From positions 124,001-188,000 of the forward strand of contig JADJPT010000002.1 of the NCBI GenBank assembly GCA_016713125.1: a stretch of DNA of 64,000 nucleotides. Reading direction: 5' to 3'. The notes under the pieces are model-generated. The model saw nothing but the letters and a program-made list of their open reading frames with translations. It was not told where the DNA came from and made no database searches. Position 1 is the first letter of the stretch, and each line of letters opens with the position of its first letter. This DNA is from Betaproteobacteria bacterium (GTDB taxonomy: Bacteria; Pseudomonadota; Gammaproteobacteria; Burkholderiales; SG8-39). A program made the translations under genes and the position numbers. This document shows, piece after piece, positions 1-11,323 of this stretch.

Positions 1-161
1 CCTCCCCCAATCACGGCACCAATCTCAACGCCCATGCGTGACACGCTGGCAATCTCTTCGACGATATCCTGTATGGTCTGCCGATTGATCCCATAAGGAT
101 CATCGCCCATCAGGGCCTCTCCCGAAAGCTTGAGCAGTATTCGTTTGTACTTCGGTGTCAC
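1..161 (-). CDS. pyrH: UMP kinase, N-terminal part (truncated by window edge)
   Basis: UMP kinase phosphorylates UMP to UDP in pyrimidine nucleotide synthesis. The reverse strand from a GTG at 161 reads [19 protein letters not shown], the KLSGEAL motif typical of the amino-acid-kinase-fold UMP kinase N-terminus, and runs off the window at position 1 after about 53 residues. An in-frame TGA (the tsf stop, 183-185) lies eight codons upstream, so GTG at 161 is the only credible start. It sits 21 bases after tsf, matching the classical rpsB-tsf-pyrH-frr order. The family is clear from the short fragment; the rest of the gene is not visible. Confidence 0.9.
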   Translation of the reverse strand, partial: MTPKYKRILLKLSGEALMGDDPYGINRQTIQDIVEEIASVSRMGVEIGAVIGG

Positions 162-182
162 TTTGGGTCCGGTATCTTCTCG

Positions 183-1061
183 TCAGCGAGCAATGCCGGC
201 TTGAGCCAATACTTCGGCGGCAAAATCCGAGGTTTTCTTCTCGATTCCCTCACCAACGACAAAGAACTTGTAGCCAAGCAACTTGGATTTTCGAGCAGTA
301 AGCATCTTCTCGACCGTAAGCTTGTCGTCTTTCACGAATGGCTGACCTAACAACGAAGTTTCGGCAAGAAACTTGTTCAGCCCACCATCCACCATTTTTG
401 AGATGATGTCCGCAGGTTTGCCAGACTCTTTAGCACGCGCTGCGAGAATCTCCTTCTCGCGAGCTACGAGATCCTCTGGAACGTCTTCCTTGCGCATGAA
501 CTGCGGCTTGGCGAACGCAATGTGCATTGCCACGTCCTTGGCCGCGTCTTCCGTGCCGTCGACATCCACTATTACGCCGATCTTCGCTCCGTGAAGGTAC
601 TGGGTGAGCTTCCCGCCTGCCTGCATGCGATGGAAGCGGCGAATGGAGATATTCTCGCCAATCTTCTGTACGAGCGCCTGCCGGCGTTCTTCGACATTCA
701 CGCCACCTATCGAAAGCCTGGACAACCCGTCTACGTCGGATGGATTGTCGCGCGCGACAGCTTCCGCAAGCCCATTTGCAAAACCAAGAAAGTCCTCATT
801 TCGAGCAACAAAATCCGTCTCGCAGTTGACTTCCACCAACGCACCAACTTTCCCATCTGCAGATATGTGGCTGCCCAGAATACCTTCGGCTGCAACTCGG
901 CCTGCGGCCTTACTTGCCTTGGCACCGCTCTTTATGCGCAGCAGTTCCTCGGCTTTCTTGATGTCGCCTGCAGCTTCTTCCAGAGCCTTCTTGCACTCCA
1001 TCATGCCGAGTCCGGTCATTTCACGCAGTTCCTTGACCAACCCCGCGGTGATTTCTGCCAT
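183..1061 (-). CDS. tsf: Elongation factor Ts
   Basis: EF-Ts is the cytoplasmic guanine-nucleotide exchange factor that regenerates EF-Tu-GTP. The 292-residue product has the usual length. It opens with the UBA-like helical region ([19 protein letters not shown], residues 9-27) and carries the EF-Tu-contacting core motif TDFVARN near residue 82, followed by the two dimerisation-type subdomains. An AGGAG-type ribosome binding site lies just before the ATG. It is downstream of rpsB, separated by an 80-base gap holding a strong hairpin, and upstream of pyrH, so it belongs to the standard rpsB-tsf transcription unit. No anomalies were seen and the reading frame is unbroken. Confidence 0.97.
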   Translation of the reverse strand: MAEITAGLVKELREMTGLGMMECKKALEEAAGDIKKAEELLRIKSGAKASKAAGRVAAEGILGSHISADGKVGALVEVNCETDFVARNEDFLGFANGLAEAVARDNPSDVDGLSRLSIGGVNVEERRQALVQKIGENISIRRFHRMQAGGKLTQYLHGAKIGVIVDVDGTEDAAKDVAMHIAFAKPQFMRKEDVPEDLVAREKEILAARAKESGKPADIISKMVDGGLNKFLAETSLLGQPFVKDDKLTVEKMLTARKSKLLGYKFFVVGEGIEKKTSDFAAEVLAQAGIAR

Positions 1062-1093
1062 TCTTTGCTCCTAATTCCTGATTTCAGTTTCAA

Positions 1094-1118
1094 AAAAAGG
1101 GGCAGCCAGCCCCTTTTT
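1094..1118 (-). terminator. Hairpin with U-tract between rpsB and tsf (terminator/attenuator-like)
   Basis: A GGGGC/GCCCC stem (1099-1103 with 1109-1113) around a five-base loop is flanked by A-runs and T-runs on both sides, so it is terminator-shaped on either strand. It lies between rpsB and tsf on the minus-strand transcript. Partial termination here would lower tsf and pyrH expression relative to rpsB; that role is inferred from shape and place only. Confidence 0.6.
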
Positions 1119-1141
1119 CGGTGGATCGGTCTTGACGCGCT

Positions 1142-1888
1142 CTATGCGCCAGCTTCCTCGTCGACTTCAACAAACTCGTCTCGCGAAGCCGTAACAACTT
1201 CCTCGACTGACTGCGAGCGCCCCTCCAGCACGGCATCCGCAACCCCCCGAGCGTAGAGGCGAATTGCACGGCTGGAGTCATCGTTTCCGGGAATCACGTA
1301 GTCGATTCCCTCAGGAGAATGGTTGGTATCGACGATTGCAACGACCGGGATGCCAAGCTTGTTGGCCTCGGTGACCGCACCCTTGTGATATCCAACATCA
1401 ACGATGAATATTGCATCCGGCAAGCTAGTAAGATCCTTGATTCCGCCAAGGCTGCGCTCGAGTTTCTCGAGCTCGCGCTGCATCACCAGAGCTTCTTTCT
1501 TCGCCATGCGCTCCAAGGAGCCGTCTTGCGACATCAGTTCCATGTCCTTGAGGCGCTTGATCGACTGCTTGACCGTCTTGAAATTGGTCAGCATGCCTCC
1601 TAACCAGCGATGATCCACGAATGGCGCGCCGCAGCGCATTGCCTCCTCGCGAACGATCTCACGGGCCTGTCGCTTGGTTCCTACGAAAAGCAGGTTGCCC
1701 TTGTTGGCGGACAACTGACGCACGAACTTCATAGCCCCCTGGTACATGACCAGAGTCTTCTCGAGGTTGATTATGTGAATTTTGTTGCGGTGCCCAAAGA
1801 TGTATTGCTCCATCTTGGGATTCCAATAGCGAGTCTGATGTCCGAAATGGACCCCCGCTTCAAGCATTTGACGCATAGTCACCGACAT
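1142..1888 (-). CDS. rpsB: 30S ribosomal protein S2
   Basis: S2 is a late-assembling protein of the small ribosomal subunit, needed for S1 binding. The 248-residue product matches the family length and has the conserved N-terminal [20 protein letters not shown] block, the [11 protein letters not shown] segment and the [16 protein letters not shown] segment; the C-terminus is acidic. The ATG at 1888 is preceded by CAGGAGCTCGAA, a good ribosome binding site. It is the first gene of the minus-strand rpsB-tsf-pyrH unit, with a promoter about 145 bases upstream and a leader containing a GC hairpin. It is divergent from map. Confidence 0.98.
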   Translation of the reverse strand: MSVTMRQMLEAGVHFGHQTRYWNPKMEQYIFGHRNKIHIINLEKTLVMYQGAMKFVRQLSANKGNLLFVGTKRQAREIVREEAMRCGAPFVDHRWLGGMLTNFKTVKQSIKRLKDMELMSQDGSLERMAKKEALVMQRELEKLERSLGGIKDLTSLPDAIFIVDVGYHKGAVTEANKLGIPVVAIVDTNHSPEGIDYVIPGNDDSSRAIRLYARGVADAVLEGRSQSVEEVVTASRDEFVEVDEEAGA

Positions 1889-1934
1889 TTCGAGCTCCTG
1901 TAGGGTTGGGTCTGCCGCAACGACGGTATGAACT

Positions 1935-1950
1935 CCCCGAATCTGCGGGG
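1935..1950 (-). promoter_or_regulatory. Hairpin in the rpsB mRNA leader
   Basis: CCCCG (1935-1939) pairs with CGGGG (1946-1950) around a six-base loop, about 47 bases upstream of the rpsB start and inside the predicted transcript. S2 is known to autoregulate through its leader in some proteobacteria. That this hairpin is the S2 site is a guess from position only. Confidence 0.3.
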
Positions 1951-2031
1951 CACCCTAATCCGTCGGGCGGGGAATTTGGCTAGGGGCGGCTCCACAAGTG
2001 CGATCGCGGAATCCGCTCAAGCCAGCCTAAA

Positions 2032-2060
2032 ATTCTAGCATAATCAGTCACAACGCTCAA
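2032..2060 (-). promoter_or_regulatory. Sigma70-type promoter of rpsB-tsf-pyrH
   Basis: On the minus strand a -35 box TTGAGC (2055-2060) is followed after exactly 17 bases by a -10 box TAGAAT (2032-2037). The match to consensus is good (4/6 and 5/6) and it faces rpsB, leaving a leader of roughly 140 bases. It is the best promoter in the rpsB/map divergent region. Confidence 0.65.
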
Positions 2061-2183
2061 GATGCGCTGTACGCCTCCGCAGCCCTGCCGCGCTTGTGGT
2101 CGGCCCCGTCTTCAGCGTTGCCCCAGCCAACCGATTACCGTATCCTCCCGCCCTTCCTCTCGTTCCGATGCGACCCTCGAATC

Positions 2184-2978
2184 ATGGCTGTAACCATTAA
2201 GAACCCGGAGGAAATTGAAGCCATGCGGATTGCTGGGCGCCTGGCCTCCGAGGTGCTCGATTACGTGACCCCGTTCGTCAAACCCGGAATCACGACCGGC
2301 AGACTGAACGACCTATGCCATGCATATATGGTCGACGAACTAGGCGCCATCCCTGCGCCTCTCAATTACGCCCCACCGGGCTACAAACCCTTCCCGAAAT
2401 CGATCTGCACATCGGTAAACCATCAGGTTTGCCACGGGATCCCGGGAGAGAGGGTGCTCAAGGTCGGTGACATCGTGAATATCGACGTCACCGTCATCAA
2501 GGATGGATTCCACGGCGACTCAAGCCGGATGTTCTTGGTGGCCGAGCCCAGTATCCAGGCAAAAAGGCTCTGCGATGTGACGTACGAATGCATGTGGGTC
2601 GGTATCGAGAAGATTCGCCCAGGTGCACACCTTGGAGATATAGGCGCAGCGATTCAGGCACATGCCGAAAGTCATGGGTTCACCGTGGTTCGCGAGTTTT
2701 GCGGACACGGAATTGGACGCAAGTTCCACGAAGACCCGCAGATACTTCACTATGGGCGCCCCGGAACCGGGATGCAATTAGAACCCGGCATGATTTTCAC
2801 CGTTGAGCCCATGATCAATGCGGGCAAGGCAGCTATCCGCGAGTTGTCTGATGGTTGGACAATCGTCACAAAAGATCACAGTTTGTCTGCCCAGTGGGAG
2901 CACACGGTTCTCGTAACTGCTCAAGGTTACGAGGTACTCACGCGCTCGGCAGGTACACCTCCCCTCCGGCCTTTCTAG
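2184..2978 (+). CDS. map: Methionine aminopeptidase, type I
   Basis: Removes the initiator methionine from nascent proteins after deformylation. The 264-residue pita-bread enzyme starts at MAVTIKNPEEIEAMRIAGRL, the usual N-terminus; the open frame continues upstream to 2094, but that extension resembles nothing in the family. Metal-ligand and active-site motifs are present: the NHQVCHG histidine region, DIVNIDVTV, DSSRMF, the GHGIGRKFHE histidine, a FTVEPM glutamate and the C-terminal WEHTVLV glutamate. It is divergent from rpsB and seven bases upstream of glnD, so the two are probably co-transcribed. A peptide deformylase gene lies just beyond glnD on the opposite strand. Confidence 0.96.
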   Translation: MAVTIKNPEEIEAMRIAGRLASEVLDYVTPFVKPGITTGRLNDLCHAYMVDELGAIPAPLNYAPPGYKPFPKSICTSVNHQVCHGIPGERVLKVGDIVNIDVTVIKDGFHGDSSRMFLVAEPSIQAKRLCDVTYECMWVGIEKIRPGAHLGDIGAAIQAHAESHGFTVVREFCGHGIGRKFHEDPQILHYGRPGTGMQLEPGMIFTVEPMINAGKAAIRELSDGWTIVTKDHSLSAQWEHTVLVTAQGYEVLTRSAGTPPLRPF

Positions 2979-2985
2979 CGTAGCA

Positions 2986-5560
2986 ATGTCTATCGAATTG
3001 CAGACGGTTCGATCTCCGGTAAACGGGGTACGTGCCGCCCTGCAGGCCGGCAGGCGCAATCTTGAGGTCGAGTTCCTGCGCCACGGGCGTGCGTTACGCC
3101 TGCTCCGTGGTCATGCACGCCTGATCGACGATACGCTGAGATCCTTGTGGCGCGGTGTGGGCATGCCGCGTCGAGCAGCGTTGGTTGCGGTAGGGGGATA
3201 TGGTCGAGCCGAACTGTTCCCTGCCTCCGACATAGACATTCTGGTATTGCTGGATCATGAGCCTCTGCCTCCGGAGCGTGAGTCACTGGAATCCTTCATT
3301 GGGTTGCTCTGGGATGTGGGCCTCGAAGTCGGCCACAGTGTGAGAACTATTCAAGCGTGCGTTGATGCCGCCGCGACAGACGTGACGATATTGACCACTC
3401 TGATCGAGGCGCGGCATGTATGCGGCAATCGAGATCTGTCCGCGCGGCTCAATCACGCTGTTACACAAGTGCTCGATCCAGTGCATTTTCTGGAAGCGAA
3501 GCGATTGGAGCAAGAACATCGGCACGCCAAGCACCATGACACGCCGTTCGCACTTGAACCCAATCTCAAGGAAGGGCCCGGAGGATTGCGGGATCTGCAG
3601 ACGATTCTTTGGATAGCCAAGGCTGCGGGCATAGGAGAACGCTGGCTCGACTTCGAGTTGCGTGGTTTGATCTCGAGGACCGAGAAACTTGAACTGGTGC
3701 GCAACGAAGCGTTGCTCAAAGAGATGCGCATCCGACTTCACTACCTGTCGAGACGAAGAGAGGATCGAATCGTCTTTGACTTCCAGACTGCTCTGGCTGG
3801 TCAAATGCGGTGCACCGCGACTGGCTCGCGGCGCGCCAGTGAGGTTCTCATGCAACGCTATTTCCGCGCTGCAAAGGCGGTGACGCAAATAAACACAATA
3901 TTGTTGCAGAACCTGGCGGCTCGAATATCACCTCAGCCGCAAATGCCATCACGAGATCTAAATGAGCGTTTCGAGGCGCGTGGCGATCTCCTAAGTGCCA
4001 AGAGCGATAGCCTGTTCGAAAGAGAGCCTTCGGCAATACTGGAAAGCTTCTTGCTGATGCAGCAACATCAAGAACTTCGGGGGATGTCCGCGTCCACTCC
4101 TCGCTCGATTTGGCGGGCGCGACGTCTCATCAATTCGACCTACAGGCGCAATCCGCTGCACAAATTGATCTTCCTGCAAATACTGCAACAACCGCGCGGC
4201 ATAGTCCACGAGTTCCGAAGAATGAATCAGTATGGAATACTCGGGCGTTACTTGCCGGAGTTCGGTCGCATCGTTGGGCAGATGCAACATGATCTCTTTC
4301 ACGTCTATACGGTCGATCAGCACATTCTCATGGTGTTGCGCAATCTGCGTAGGTTCACCATGCCTGAACTGGCGCACGAGTTTCCCCTTGCCAGCCAGTT
4401 GATGAGCGGATTCGAGCGTCGTTGGCTTCTCTATGTCGCCGCCCTCTACCATGATATCGCCAAAGGTAGGGGCGGAGACCACTCCGACCTTGGTGCCATG
4501 GATGTGCGACGTTTCTCCCGTGGTCACGGGTTAGCGGGAGAAGATGCGAATCTTGTCGCCTTCCTTGTCGCACACCATTTGACGATGTCGTCTGTCGCGC
4601 AAAAGCAGGATATCTCCGACCCCGATGTGATAAGGGCGTTCGCTAAATCGGTTGGCAGCGAGCGAGCGTTGGTGGCTCTGTATTTGCTCACAGTCGCGGA
4701 TATCCGCGGGACCAGCCCCAAGGTGTGGAATGCGTGGAAAGCCAATCTGCTCGATACACTATTTCGTGCTTCACGACGAGTTTTGACTGATGGAGAAATA
4801 AGGTTTGATTCGGCTGTCGCCGAAACCCAGTCCGAGGCGATGCGTCTGCTGCGTTTGTATGCACTCGGACAGTGTCAAAGACGAGCTATGGGCGCAACTC
4901 GATATCGCCTATTTCCTCAGGCACGATGCCAATGAAGTCGCGTGGCAAACGAGAAATCTGCACTACAGGGTTCGCAGCGATCGACCCGTAGTTCGTGCTC
5001 GACTGGCCCCTATCGGTGAGGGCATACAGGTAATGCTGTACACACCGGATCGAAAGGAGTTGTTCGCGCGCATCTGCGGCTACTTCGAGCGGGCAAACTT
5101 CAATATCGTTGAGGCGAAAGTTCATACCACTCGTCATGGATACGCGCTAGATACCTTTTTGGTCATGGGTCACGGCAAGACGGCACACTATCGGGACATG
5201 ATCGGATTGATTGAATCGGAGCTCGCCAGCGAACTTGTATCGGACACGCCGCTGGGAGCTGTGTCACGCGGAAGAATTTCACGGCGCGTACGGCATTTTC
5301 CGGTCACACCTGCAGTTGACATTCGTCCGGACGACAAGAATGTGTACTTTGTTCTCTCCGTTGTGGCGAGTGACCGCCCGGGTCTACTTTTTGGTATAGC
5401 GCGTGTGCTGGCTCGATACAACGTCAACCTGCACACCGCGAAGATCAACACGCTTGGAGATCGCGCCGAGGACGTCTTTCTGGTGACTGGCGAGTCTCTT
5501 TCCAATCAGCGAGTCGTACTGATGCTCGAGCAGGATCTCCTGGAGGAGATGCACGTCTGA
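2986..5560 (+). CDS. glnD: Bifunctional uridylyltransferase/uridylyl-removing enzyme GlnD (frameshifted)
   Basis: GlnD senses glutamine and adds or removes UMP on PII proteins. The first frame (2986 onward) carries the nucleotidyltransferase motif GGYGRAELFPASDIDI near residue 65, a helical region, and the HD phosphohydrolase motif (LYHDIAKGRGGDHSDLG). The two C-terminal ACT glutamine-sensing domains are read in the next frame (about 4870-5560). Joining at the GG at 4867/4868 by dropping one base gives a continuous LYALDSVKDELW junction and an 857-residue protein of normal length; the span is one base longer than a multiple of three. The break is therefore probably a sequencing insertion. If real, the catalytic domains would survive but glutamine sensing would be lost. 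Confidence 0.9.
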
Positions 5561-5563
5561 TCC

Positions 5564-6093
5564 CTAGTCGTCGGAGACCGATTGTCCAGGAAACAGCTCT
5601 TCGATGAAGCCAAAGCGGCTGAAATCACGTATCCGCATCGGGTAGAGAACTCCATCGAGATGGTCGCATTCATGCTGCACTACTCGGGCGTGAAATCCTT
5701 CCGCGATCCTGTCGATGTGTTGACCTCGTTCATCAAATCCCGTGTAGCGGACCCGTCGGTATCTCGGCACGACTCCACGCATACCCGGCACGGAGAGGCA
5801 GCCTTCCCATCCCTCCTCAACATCGCCTTCCAGCGGGTAGATTTCCGGGTTTACCAGCACTGTGTAGGGAACGTCCTCGGCGTCAGGATATCGCGGGTTA
5901 TTCTGAACACCGAATATTACGACCCGCAGACCTATTCCTATCTGAGGTGCGGCAAGCCCTGCACCATTCACATGCTGCATCGTGTCGTGCATATCCAGGA
6001 GAAGTGCATCTAGTTCAGACGTGTTGAACCTGGTCACCGGGAGGACTGTTCGAGCAGAATCGGGTGCCCCATTCTGAGAACTTCGCGAATCAT
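5564..6093 (-). CDS. def: Peptide deformylase (frameshifted near the N-terminus)
   Basis: Removes the formyl group from N-formylmethionine. The three metallohydrolase motifs are intact: [18 protein letters not shown] and QHECDHLDG, the last supplying the HExxH zinc ligands and catalytic Glu. The N-terminus [19 protein letters not shown] is read from ATG 6093 in another frame that stops after 19 residues. Restoring one G in the CCGG run at about 6038-6041 joins it to [20 protein letters not shown] and gives 176 residues, a normal length; the span is one base short of a multiple of three. Its ATG overlaps the stop of the upstream phosphorylase gene (ATGA), indicating translational coupling. It converges on glnD with three bases between stops. 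Confidence 0.88.
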
Positions 6094-6827
6094 TGCGACA
6101 CCATCGCTTCGATGATCCTGCGCACCCTGCGAATCGCGTCGTCCAGCACTGCCTCAATCAATTCAAGCTGGATACCGTTCATACTCCCTCCTCTGCCCGC
6201 AGCGTGATTTGCAACTACAGTCACAGCCGCGTAGTCGAGTTCCAGTTCTCGCGCAAGAGATGCCTCAGGCATGCCCGTCATTCCGACCAGATCTGCACCG
6301 TCATGTTCGAGCCGATTGATCGCGGCGGCTGTCTCCAGGCGAGGTCCCTGCGTTGTTGCATAGACTCCTCCGTCGAATACTGCCTCACCGCAAGAGTCCG
6401 CTGCCAGTAGAAGTCTGGTCCGCAAAGTCTGCGAATAAGGCATCGTGAAGTCGATATGAGTGACTTTGACCCCCGGCCCGTCGAAGAAGGTGTGCGAACG
6501 GCCCCAAGTGTAGTCGAGGATCTGATCGGGTATGACGAGGCATCCGGGCCGAAACTCTTCGCGTATTCCGCCTACCGATGCAACAGAAACGATGCCTTCC
6601 ACGCCCTGGGCGTGCAACGCCCAGACGTTTGCTCGGTAGTTGACGTCGTGCGGCACAATGGTATGCCCGTAGCCATGTCTGGCCAGAAATACGACGTCGC
6701 GTCCGCTCAGGCGACCAAACGTCAGCGGACCCGAGGGTTCTCCGTAGGGCGTGCGAACGGCTTGCCGTCGCACATTCTCAAGATTCGCCAGTTGTGAAAG
6801 ACCGCTGCCGCCTAGAATGGCCAGCAT
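6090..6827 (-). CDS. S-methyl-5'-thioinosine phosphorylase (MTAP/PNP family)
   Basis: A 245-residue member of the nucleoside phosphorylase family related to MTA phosphorylase. It has the phosphate-binding LGGSGLSQL start, the FLARHGYGH segment with [12 protein letters not shown], the TQGPRLET motif and the base/ribose region [19 protein letters not shown]. The overall pattern follows the Pseudomonas-type enzyme that phosphorolyses methylthioinosine to hypoxanthine plus methylthioribose-1-phosphate. The next gene upstream on the same transcript is a hypoxanthine phosphoribosyltransferase, which would recycle the released hypoxanthine, supporting the thioinosine rather than thioadenosine assignment. 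A plain MTA phosphorylase remains possible. Confidence 0.8.
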   Translation of the reverse strand: MLAILGGSGLSQLANLENVRRQAVRTPYGEPSGPLTFGRLSGRDVVFLARHGYGHTIVPHDVNYRANVWALHAQGVEGIVSVASVGGIREEFRPGCLVIPDQILDYTWGRSHTFFDGPGVKVTHIDFTMPYSQTLRTRLLLAADSCGEAVFDGGVYATTQGPRLETAAAINRLEHDGADLVGMTGMPEASLARELELDYAAVTVVANHAAGRGGSMNGIQLELIEAVLDDAIRRVRRIIEAMVSQ

Positions 6828-6828
6828 G

Positions 6829-7350
6829 TTATTGCCCCTTCAACGCGTAGATTTCAGGCAGATTGCGCCAGTATCCTCGCGCATCCATGCCGCAGCCAAA
6901 GATAAAGCGATCCGGTACCTGTAGACCTACAAAATCCGCATGTACGGGCTTTGATGTCTGCAGATCCTTGTCGACGAGAACTGCGCAATGAAAAGTCGCA
7001 GCGCCAAGCGAAAGCACCCTATCTCGAATTGCCGACATCGTCTGTCCGCCGTCAAGTATGTCGTCGAGAACGAGTACGTTTCGCGCGCGAACGCTTTCAG
7101 GAGGTGGCACGCGCCACTGGATACTCCCACCCGACATCTCGCCACCGTAACGTGTAGCGTGGATATAGTCGCAGTGCATTGGAAATCTCAAGCGAGGCAG
7201 TATGTGTCCCGCTAGGAAGATACCCCCCCCCATTACCGTCAACACCAGGGGAAACTCCTCGCTCATTCTGGACGTGATCTCGCTTGCCATGCGTCGAATG
7301 GTCTCTTGCACCTGATCGGCATCGCACAGCCGATCAGCGCTCTCCAGCAT
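6829..7350 (-). CDS. hpt: Hypoxanthine(-guanine) phosphoribosyltransferase
   Basis: Converts hypoxanthine or guanine plus PRPP to IMP or GMP. The type I PRTase PRPP loop is plain (VLVLDDILDGGQTM), with the ATRYGGEMSGG flexible-loop region before it and the DRFIFGCGMDARGYWRN C-terminus typical of the proteobacterial subfamily. I start at ATG 7350 (MLESADRLCDADQVQ, 173 residues) because family members begin there; an in-frame ATG at 7440 would overlap galU. It lies one base upstream of the methylthioinosine phosphorylase and 20 bases after galU, so it appears to sit in the same minus-strand operon. Confidence 0.87.
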   Translation of the reverse strand: MLESADRLCDADQVQETIRRMASEITSRMSEEFPLVLTVMGGGIFLAGHILPRLRFPMHCDYIHATRYGGEMSGGSIQWRVPPPESVRARNVLVLDDILDGGQTMSAIRDRVLSLGAATFHCAVLVDKDLQTSKPVHADFVGLQVPDRFIFGCGMDARGYWRNLPEIYALKGQ

Positions 7351-7369
7351 GTGCCAGGCTGTCGAGACG

Positions 7370-8249
7370 TCAGATTCTTGGCCGTTGTGCACGCAAATAC
7401 TCCGCAAAGTCCTTTCCAACCTCGGCGTGTTCGAGTCCAAGCTCCACCATGGCTTTCAAATACCCCAACTTCGAGCCGCAGTCGTAACGACGTCCGCTGA
7501 ATCGGTAGGCGAGTACGCGTTCCTCCGTGAGTAACGCTGAGATCCCGTCTGTGAGCTGTATCTCCCCACCACGGCCGGGCTTGCAGGCCGCCAGATGATG
7601 GAAAATACGTTCTGAAAGTACGTACCGACCGATTACGGCGAGTGTCGATGGCGCATCCTCGGGCGCTGGCTTCTCCACGATCGCCTTGACGCGGGTAAGG
7701 CCGTCAGGGGTCTCGGGACTTACAATGCCATAGCTGCCCGTCTGCTCCCGTGGGACTTCTTCCACGCCAAGAATTGTGCAGCCCTCGCGACGATGCAATG
7801 CAGCCATCTGCGCCATGACCGGCGGTGACGCTGCAACCAGGTCATCGGCGAGAATCACCGCAAACGGTTCGTCGCCGACGACGGGTTGTGCACATAGAAC
7901 CGCGTGCCCCAAGCCCAGAGGTTCGGATTGGCGGATGTAGATGCATCGACAGCCTCGCGGCAGCACACTTTGCACCAGATCCAGAAGCGCGGGCTTCCCC
8001 TTCGCCGCAAGCTCATTCTCGATCTCGTAGGCTTTGTCAAAGTGATCTTCAATAGCCCGCTTGTTGCGCCCTGTGACGAAAATCATATCCGTGATGCCGC
8101 CGCCGCCGCCTCCTCTACTGCATACTGAATTAGGGGCTTGTCGACAATGGGCATCATTTCCTTCGGGCTCGCCTTCGTTGCTGGCAAGAATCTACCGCCC
8201 ATACCGGCTACTGGGAATACCGCTTTGCGCAGGATGCGGGAAATGGCCA

Positions 8250-8250
<1 letters not shown>
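7370..8250 (-). CDS. galU: UTP-glucose-1-phosphate uridylyltransferase (frameshifted)
   Basis: Makes UDP-glucose for envelope polysaccharide synthesis. The N-terminus from ATG 8250 ([20 protein letters not shown], then [19 protein letters not shown]) is the classic nucleotidyltransferase signature. It continues to an alanine run encoded by GGC repeats, then stops out of frame; the rest ([20 protein letters not shown] to the C-terminus) is in the neighbouring frame. Adding one base within the GGC run at about 8097-8112 restores [17 protein letters not shown] and a 293-residue enzyme of normal size. Its ATG overlaps the ligA stop by one base (TAATG), so it is coupled to ligA. The break sits in a low-complexity GC repeat and is most likely a sequencing error. 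Confidence 0.88.
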
Positions 8251-11315
<3,065 letters not shown>

Positions 11316-11323
11316 GATCCGGA

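Noticed and set aside
8097..8112. GCC/GGC trinucleotide run as a phase-variation repeat in galU
   Set aside because: It encodes a short alanine run expected in GalU (VEEAAAAGITD); the nearby frame break matches the general indel pattern seen across the window, so phase variation is not needed.
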